In this document: positions 29,094 through 34,397 of the stretch, in pieces
Numbering within the stretch: position 1 is the stretch's first letter
Layout of the letters: each line of letters begins with the position of its first letter
NCBI GenBank assembly: GCA_035384565.1
Contig: DAOOIT010000060.1
Location: forward strand, 1 to 34,397
DNA length: 34,397 bases
Source: Planctomycetota bacterium
Lineage (GTDB): Bacteria; Planctomycetota; PUPC01; DSUN01
Direction of reading: 5' to 3'
Program-made: the position numbers and the translations under genes
Notes under the pieces: model-generated
The model's database searches: none
What the model was told of the DNA's origin: nothing
Seen by the model: the letters and a program-made list of their open reading frames with translations, nothing else

Positions 29094-31883
29094 ATGAACA
29101 GGCCGAAGAGTGCGGCCCTGGCACTGGCTCTGCTCTGGGTGCCGGCTTGCTGGGCGGCAGCCGCCGAGCCGCCGCCGCCTCTCCTCTGGATCGAGGGGGA
29201 GAGCGCGGTCCGGAGCCAGACCCAGCGCAATGCCTGGTTCGACTCCGTCGATCCTGCCGAGCTCTCGGGCGGCGCGCAGATCGGGAGCTTCTCGGAGCCC
29301 GGCCAGCCCGAGGGCTGGGCCGAGTACGACCTGGACGTGCCCGCGGCGGGAGCCTGGCACTTCTGGCTCCGAGCCAATCCGTGCACGGGCATCCTCTACA
29401 AACTCGACGGGGGCGCGGAGGTGGCACTCGACCCGAAGGCGATGCAGGAGGAAGACAGCAAGAACCGCCGCACGCCAGGCTATGTGCAGAAGGTCCGACA
29501 ATGGTTCAACGTGGCCGCCGACGGCACCCACGACGCGCGGACGATGACCTGGTACTACCTCGGCACGCTCGACCTGGCCCAGGGCAAGCACACGCTCCGC
29601 TTCAGCCTCGGCGGCCGCAAGGAGGAGAAGCGCTTCGCCGCCATAGACTGCTTCGTCCTGACAACCGGCGCCTTCGAGCCGAACTTCCAGTACAAGCCCG
29701 GCGAGCAGCCGAAGGGCCTCGTCTCCTTCAAGGAGGGGGAGACCTGGGCGTTCGAGCCGCCGCGCGACGCCTTCTCGCCCGATGCCCTGCTGGACCTGCG
29801 CGGCCTCAACGAGCAGGTGGCCGGCGAGCACGGCTTCATCCGCCTGAGCGAGGACGGCAACGACTTCGTCCGCGGCGACGGCCAGCCCATCCGCTTCTGG
29901 GGCGGCTCGACCTACACGCAGCGCATCGCCCACGAGAAGAAGGACCAGGCGCCCCTCGAACACCACGCCCGCTTCCTCGCCAAGCGCGGCGTCAACGTCG
30001 TCCGCCTCCACGGCGCCATCGAGCCCAAGAGCCCCAACTCGAAGATCACCGACGTGGATGAGAAGGAACTCGACCAGATCCACCGCCTGGTCGCTGCGAT
30101 GAAGAAAGCCGGCATTTACACCATCATCTCGCCCTACTGGGGCTCGCACTCCAAGCCGCAGCCCGGCTGGGGCGTGGCCGACGCCGGCAACAACTCCCTC
30201 GCCGCGCTCGTCTTCTTCGACCCCGTCCTCCAGCAGGGCTACAAGGCCTGGCTCAAGCGCATCTATGCCGACCCCAACCCCTACACTGGCATCCCGCTGG
30301 CAAGAGACCCCGCCGTCGCCATCATCCAGCTCCAGAACGAGGATAGCATGCTCTTCTGGACCATGCAGGGCGTGAAGGGGCAGGCATACAAGAACCTCTG
30401 CACCCTTTACGGGAACTGGCTGAAGGCAAAGTATGGCTCGCTGGAGAAGGCTCGCGCCGCCTGGAAGGGCGATCGCCACGAGGACGACGACTTCGCCAAT
30501 GGCCGCCCCGGCATGTACATCGTCTGGTTCTTCACCCTCGACGCCGTCCGCAAGGGACGGTCCACAACGCCGGGCCGGCCCGAGCGACTCGCCGACCAGC
30601 TCGAGTTCATGGCCCGCACGATGCACAAGTTCAATGCTGACATTGCGAAGTACCTGCGCGACGAGCTGGGCTGCAAACACCTCATCAACGCCGGGAACTG
30701 GCGGACCTGCGACCAGGTGACCGTGGACGACGCCGAACGCTGGAGCTACACGGCCAACGAGGTGATCGGCAAGAACCACTACTTCAGCGGCATCCACAAC
30801 GGCATCAACGTCGGCTGGCAGATCCTGCCCGGCCAGGTCTTCACCTCCAAGTCGTTCGCCAAAGAGCCGCTCGGCTCGCCCCTGAACCTCCGCCAGGTGG
30901 TGGGTCGCCCCTTCATCGTGCCCGAGAGCCTCTGGGTGCCGCCCACCCGCTACCAGAGCGAGGGCCCCCTCGTCGTCGCCGCCCAGAGCTGCCTCACCGG
31001 CCTCGACACCTTCTACTGGTTCGCCACCGGCGTGGAAGAATGGCAGCCGCCGATGAACAAGTGGACGTTCGCCCTGCCCACCACCCTCGGCCAGTTCCCC
31101 GCCGCCTCGCTTATCTTCCGCAACGGCTACGTGAAGCAGGGGCCGGCCGTCGTGCACGAGGAGAAGGCGCTCCAGGACATCTGGGACCGCAAGCTCCCGC
31201 TGATCGCCGAGGAGGGCGCGTGGGACCCCAACCGCGACACGGGCGAGATGCCCGCCGGCACGCCCGTGAAGGCTGCCGTAGACCCGCTGGCTTATCTCGT
31301 CGGCCGCGTGGAAGTCGTCTACGGCGGCGACCCGGCGAAGAGCCGGGTGATGGACCTCGCGCCGTTCGTGGATAAGGAGCGGCAGGTGGTCCGCAGCGTC
31401 ACGGGAGAGATCGCCACCGATCTGGCGCGCGGCGTGTACCTCGTCAACGCGCCCAGGGTTCAGGGCGCGGCCGGCTTCCTCGGCTCGGCCGGCCCCCAGA
31501 GGCTGGCCGATGTGACGATCGAGTGCGCCAACCGCTACGCCGCCATCGCCGTCGTGCCGCTCGACGGCAAGCCCATCGCTTCCTCGGGCAGGCTGCTCGT
31601 GCAGGTGGGCACCGTGTGCCGCCCCACCGGCTGGGCCGAACGCCCGCTACGCGTGCCGCAGGGCGACGGCACAGTCGAGGGCGCCCGCATCATCCAGGTC
31701 GGCGCCAGCCCGTGGCAGATCGAGAACACCCGCGCCGCCGTGGCGATCCGCAACAAGGGCGTGTCGAAGGCCACGGCGCTCGACCCGAACGGCATGCCCG
31801 CCGGCGACGTGGCCGTCGAGCGGAGCGCCGACGGCGTGAAGCTCACCCTGCCGCCGAACGCGCTCTACGTGTGTCTCCGGTGA
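29094..31883 (+). CDS. Exported clan GH-A-like glycoside hydrolase with N-terminal CBM-like domain
   Basis: The 929-residue protein has a Sec signal (1-23). A CBM35/CBM6-like beta-sandwich follows (about 28-195; WIEGESA start, GWAEYDLDVPAAGAWHFWLR). A TIM barrel spans about 220-640. N415-E416 in IIQLQNEDS fits the clan GH-A acid/base Asn-Glu. E611 in PFIVPESLW is in the place expected for the nucleophile. A C-terminal beta-rich region follows (about 690-929). The family resembles GH5-type or related beta-glycosidases, but I cannot name the exact family or the bond cleaved. ATG at 29094 has AAGGAG 8 nt upstream; the open frame reaches further back without homology. Confidence 0.82.
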   Translation: MNRPKSAALALALLWVPACWAAAAEPPPPLLWIEGESAVRSQTQRNAWFDSVDPAELSGGAQIGSFSEPGQPEGWAEYDLDVPAAGAWHFWLRANPCTGILYKLDGGAEVALDPKAMQEEDSKNRRTPGYVQKVRQWFNVAADGTHDARTMTWYYLGTLDLAQGKHTLRFSLGGRKEEKRFAAIDCFVLTTGAFEPNFQYKPGEQPKGLVSFKEGETWAFEPPRDAFSPDALLDLRGLNEQVAGEHGFIRLSEDGNDFVRGDGQPIRFWGGSTYTQRIAHEKKDQAPLEHHARFLAKRGVNVVRLHGAIEPKSPNSKITDVDEKELDQIHRLVAAMKKAGIYTIISPYWGSHSKPQPGWGVADAGNNSLAALVFFDPVLQQGYKAWLKRIYADPNPYTGIPLARDPAVAIIQLQNEDSMLFWTMQGVKGQAYKNLCTLYGNWLKAKYGSLEKARAAWKGDRHEDDDFANGRPGMYIVWFFTLDAVRKGRSTTPGRPERLADQLEFMARTMHKFNADIAKYLRDELGCKHLINAGNWRTCDQVTVDDAERWSYTANEVIGKNHYFSGIHNGINVGWQILPGQVFTSKSFAKEPLGSPLNLRQVVGRPFIVPESLWVPPTRYQSEGPLVVAAQSCLTGLDTFYWFATGVEEWQPPMNKWTFALPTTLGQFPAASLIFRNGYVKQGPAVVHEEKALQDIWDRKLPLIAEEGAWDPNRDTGEMPAGTPVKAAVDPLAYLVGRVEVVYGGDPAKSRVMDLAPFVDKERQVVRSVTGEIATDLARGVYLVNAPRVQGAAGFLGSAGPQRLADVTIECANRYAAIAVVPLDGKPIASSGRLLVQVGTVCRPTGWAERPLRVPQGDGTVEGARIIQVGASPWQIENTRAAVAIRNKGVSKATALDPNGMPAGDVAVERSADGVKLTLPPNALYVCLR

Positions 31884-32022
31884 GTCAAGAACCGCCATCC
31901 TCGAGGAGCATCGAAGGGCGAAAAGCAGGCCGCCTTCGCCTGAGCCGCGGCGCTCGCCGCCGGACCGCCGAGGCCCGCAGCGCTGCCCGCAGGGCTTGCG
32001 CGCCAGCGGCCGCATCTGCCTT

Positions 32023-32083
32023 GTCCTTGCTCTCTCCCCTCGCCTCGCCACTGCAGGGGAGAGCGGCCCTGCGGAACAAGGAC
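32023..32083. repeat. Nested inverted repeat between the two hydrolase genes
   Basis: Outer arms GTCCTTG/CAAGGAC (32023-32029, 32077-32083) and inner arms CTCTCCCCT/AGGGGAGAG (32032-32040, 32055-32063) form an extended stem. No T-tract follows. It lies in the 275-nt gap between the two genes, which otherwise shows no gene. Confidence 0.55.
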
Positions 32084-32158
32084 GATGGCCGCGCAAGGCC
32101 ACTGGTGGCATCGTATCGGGGCCACGATAGACGCCAAGTCGGGTTACGGAGGATGCAC

Positions 32159-34018
32159 ATGGCCTGTTGTCCCTCGGTCGTCGCAGCTTGCCTGCTTGCC
32201 TCGGCGCTGGCATCGCGCGCGGAGGCGCCGCGGGTGGTGGCGCCCGACCCGGCCAAGCTGCTGATGCTGGATACACGCGTGGTCGAGCGGGCGGAGAACG
32301 CACGGCTCGTGCTCGGCTCGCCAGTGAAGGACGAACGCAATCCGCTGCTGCCGTCCGACCAGCCGTGGGAGAACGCGACGAACAACTACTACCCGAACGT
32401 GCTGTGGGATGCCGAGGACCGGCTGTGGAAGCTGTGGTACAAAGATGTGCTGGCCGACAAGGAGGCCATCGCGAAGATGGACTCGCCCAGCACGGTGCAC
32501 GACGTCGGTTGGTACTTGCTCTATGCCACCTCGAGGGACGGGCTGGCGTGGGAGCGGCCCGCGCTGGGCCTCCACAAGTTCGGGGGCAGCAGCGCGAACA
32601 ACATCGTGGCCCGCGATTGCCCGAACGTGGGGGTGTTCAAGGACCCGCGCGACCCCGACCCTGCTCGGCGCTACAAGATGGTCCACGACGTGGGCCTCGG
32701 CAAGCCGCGGGTGCGGTTCAGCCCCGACGGCATTCGCTGGGGCGCCGCACAGGAGGTCCAGGGCTTCGGCGAGCGGCAGGGGGACACGCACAACAACGCC
32801 TTCTTCGACGCGCGCCTCGGCAAGTACCTCTGGTTCACCAAACTCTATCTCGGCGAACGCCTGGTCACGCGGCTGGAGAGCGACGACTTCCTCCACTGGA
32901 AGAGCAGCGGCCTCGTCCTGCGCAGCACGCTCGACGAGGGACGCGACCACCAGACCTATGCCCTCACCGTGTTCCCCTACGCCAGCATCTGGCTCGGCTA
33001 CCTGATGATGTACCACGTGGGCCGAGACCGCACGGTGGATTGCGAGCTCGCGTGGAGTCCCGACTCCGTCCAATGGCGGCGGGTGCAGCCCGGGAAGGCG
33101 TTCCTCCCCCTCGGCGCGAAGGGGAGCTACGACGGCGGCTGCATCTATGCGCAGGCCGGCCCGCCCGTGGTCCAGGAGGGGCGCCTGCTCATCTACTACG
33201 GCGGCAGCCCCACGGCTCACCTGGGGTGGAAGCGTTCCGCCAGCCTGTGCCTGGCGCGGCTGCGGGAAGACGGCTTCGCGTTCTACGAGGCCGAGGACCC
33301 CGCCAGGCCCGCCGTGGTCACCACGACGCCCCTGAAGCCCATGAGCCGGCCGCTCCGCGTCATCGCCGACGGCGCCGTGGTTCCTGAGGAACTGCCAGGG
33401 AAGGACGGCGCGCTGCGGCTGCGGCTCACGCTTCAGCCCGGAGCGAAGCTCTACGCCATCCAGGGCGCGGCGCTGGTAGACGCCACGCTGCCGGCACCGA
33501 GGGCCGAGCCGCTGCCCCGCGTGCCTGCGCGCAAGGACCCGGTGGTGGTCAGCTTCGACCGCGATGCGGAGGGCTGGAAGGGGGTGGACGCCCTCGAGCA
33601 CCACAAGGAGGGCTACGTGACCATCTCCCGTGCGGGAAACCTGCGCCCCATCGCCTACGGCACGCCGCTGGAGGGCGACTGGCCGACGCTCCTCGGCGGC
33701 GACGAGGTGACGATTTCCGCGCGCCTGCGCGCCCCGAAGCCGGGCGGCGCCGTCCGCCTCGAACTCTTCGCCCGCGACCTCGCGCAATGGACCTTCGAGA
33801 AGCTGCCGCCCTTCGCCGCCGACTGGCAGACGGTCCGCGTGGCCATCCGCTACGACTGGACGGACGCGCAGGCGCGCGCCGCCGGCTGGGCTCCCTCCCC
33901 AATCGGCTTCTCCTGGCGCGACACCGTCCGCCACGCAGGGCGCCTGGTCATCATGGCTGCCGAGTCCGGCGCCCAGGAGCGCTTCGACCTCGACGAGGTG
34001 CGGCTGGAGCCGCGCTGA
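32159..34018 (+). CDS. Exported beta-propeller glycosidase-like protein (GH43/GH32-like) with C-terminal CBM-like domain
   Basis: The 619-residue protein has a Sec signal (1-23). A five-bladed propeller-like region spans about 60-430. Blade motifs of the S-x-D-G-x-x-W kind recur (SRDGLAW 125-131, SPDGIRW 188-194, SDDFLHW 241-247, SPDSVQW further on), with strands such as DAEDRLWKLWY. The C-terminal ~140 residues (from VVSFDRDAEGWKG) look like a jelly-roll carbohydrate-binding domain ending in LDEV. I cannot fix the catalytic acids, so it may be a glycosidase or a non-catalytic sugar-binding propeller. The second ATG (32159) is preferred because GGAGG (32148-32152) is 6 nt upstream; the ATG at 32153 touches the binding site. 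The long open frame before it is not coding. Confidence 0.82.
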   Translation: MACCPSVVAACLLASALASRAEAPRVVAPDPAKLLMLDTRVVERAENARLVLGSPVKDERNPLLPSDQPWENATNNYYPNVLWDAEDRLWKLWYKDVLADKEAIAKMDSPSTVHDVGWYLLYATSRDGLAWERPALGLHKFGGSSANNIVARDCPNVGVFKDPRDPDPARRYKMVHDVGLGKPRVRFSPDGIRWGAAQEVQGFGERQGDTHNNAFFDARLGKYLWFTKLYLGERLVTRLESDDFLHWKSSGLVLRSTLDEGRDHQTYALTVFPYASIWLGYLMMYHVGRDRTVDCELAWSPDSVQWRRVQPGKAFLPLGAKGSYDGGCIYAQAGPPVVQEGRLLIYYGGSPTAHLGWKRSASLCLARLREDGFAFYEAEDPARPAVVTTTPLKPMSRPLRVIADGAVVPEELPGKDGALRLRLTLQPGAKLYAIQGAALVDATLPAPRAEPLPRVPARKDPVVVSFDRDAEGWKGVDALEHHKEGYVTISRAGNLRPIAYGTPLEGDWPTLLGGDEVTISARLRAPKPGGAVRLELFARDLAQWTFEKLPPFAADWQTVRVAIRYDWTDAQARAAGWAPSPIGFSWRDTVRHAGRLVIMAAESGAQERFDLDEVRLEPR

Positions 34019-34276
34019 GCACATCGCCCCCGGCCCAAGGGGCCTGGGCTTCTGCGAACCCGTGCGGCGGCAGGGGGTTCCGGGCGGGGCGTCTCAGCCC
34101 CGCGAGGAATGCGGACGCTGGGCAGGGACGTCCCGCCTGCCACCGACGGCTCGATCCAGAATCGTGGCGCGTCATGCAGCTCAGAACCCGCGCGGAACGC
34201 GGGTGGCGGCGCCGGAGAATCTGCCCCATAACCATATATGCCCCAGTGCCTTACGTCCTCCGGCCATTCCTGCTCA
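34019..34276. other. Intergenic stretch with a short hairpin
   Basis: No gene is supported. A 7-bp stem ACCCGCG/CGCGGGT (34186-34192, 34198-34204, loop CGGAA) is present but lacks a T-tract. Other GC-rich inverted motifs are near 34090-34140. Confidence 0.35.
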
Positions 34277-34392
34277 CATGCTTGCTCATCCCGCCGATGA
34301 GCGAGTATGGCCGGAGCCGCGAGAATCGCCCATTCTCGCCCATCTACCCATGCTGTATCACTCTCCTCCTCACAGGGTTGATACAGCATGGG
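34277..34392. repeat. Second copy of the 73-nt-type palindromic repeat
   Basis: The copy begins with CATGCTTGCTCA (34277-34288). It forms stem 1 with 34296-34310 (two mismatches). It contains the CGAGAAT/ATTCTCG hairpin (34320-34326, 34332-34338) and ends with a perfect 14-bp stem (34347-34360 with 34379-34392, 18-nt loop). Total length is 116 nt against 115 nt for 21690-21804, and the order of parts is the same. The terminal stem differs from the other copy at four positions, each with the matching change in the opposite arm. Confidence 0.85.
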
Positions 34393-34397
34393 CAGGC

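Noticed and set aside
28263..31157. 964-codon minus-strand open frame
   Set aside because: It is a shadow of the Cys-rich lipoprotein and GH-A-like genes, with no ribosome binding site or recognisable domain.
31523..32158. N-terminal extension of the propeller gene
   Set aside because: The frame is open but overlaps the GH-A-like gene. A signal peptide and Shine-Dalgarno sequence mark the start at 32159.

Overview
The window is visibly GC-rich, with G or C at most third codon positions and frequent GTG starts. Gene content points to a Gram-negative-type bacterium of the PVC superphylum, most likely Planctomycetota. The evidence is a cdaA-cdaR-pdxJ cluster, an RND efflux operon ending in a PII-like gene, many Sec-exported multidomain carbohydrate-binding or hydrolytic proteins, and palindromic intergenic repeats. 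The phylum call is inference; no rRNA is present.

Layout. Positions 299-2931 hold a family 4 uracil-DNA glycosylase convergent with a GT39/ArnT-like membrane glycosyltransferase. Positions 3034-3271 are a nested inverted-repeat element. From 3294 a consensus sigma70-type promoter with two overlapping dyads drives a TetR regulator, a TolC-like outer-membrane factor, a periplasmic adaptor, an HAE1-type RND pump and a small PII-like protein (3392-10496). This looks like a self-regulated tripartite efflux operon. On the minus strand (14365 down to 10510) lies cdaA-cdaR-pdxJ-folE, which joins cyclic-di-AMP synthesis to vitamin B6 and pterin synthesis, with a strong promoter at 14397-14424.

A PP-loop, MnmA/ThiI-like protein (14745-15767) precedes a 1903-residue exported protein (15871-21582). 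That protein has several concanavalin-like regions and three copies of a ~370-residue module, but no catalytic domain that I recognise. Two repeat systems follow it: a 73-nt-period tandem repeat with palindromic stems, and a nested inverted repeat touching the end of a sugar-phosphate isomerase-like gene. The rplM-rpsI ribosomal operon comes next, with clear promoter and terminator, divergent from a tRNA-Leu(CAG) gene.

The last 10 kb (24559-34018) is an all-plus-strand block of exported proteins. It holds a Svx/AvrXca-like metallopeptidase fused to a hexapeptide beta-helix and a LamG-like domain, a metallophosphoesterase, a Cys-rich lipoprotein built of four CxxCG-x7-CC units, a clan GH-A-like glycoside hydrolase with a CBM-like N-terminus, and a GH43/GH32-like beta-propeller protein. 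It reads as an extracellular or periplasmic glycan/glycoprotein-processing region. The window ends in another copy of the 73-nt-type repeat whose final stem differs from the first copy at four positions, all compensated.

The best leads for something undescribed are the covarying repeat family, the Cys-rich lipoprotein, the peptidase/beta-helix/LamG fusion and the giant repeat protein.
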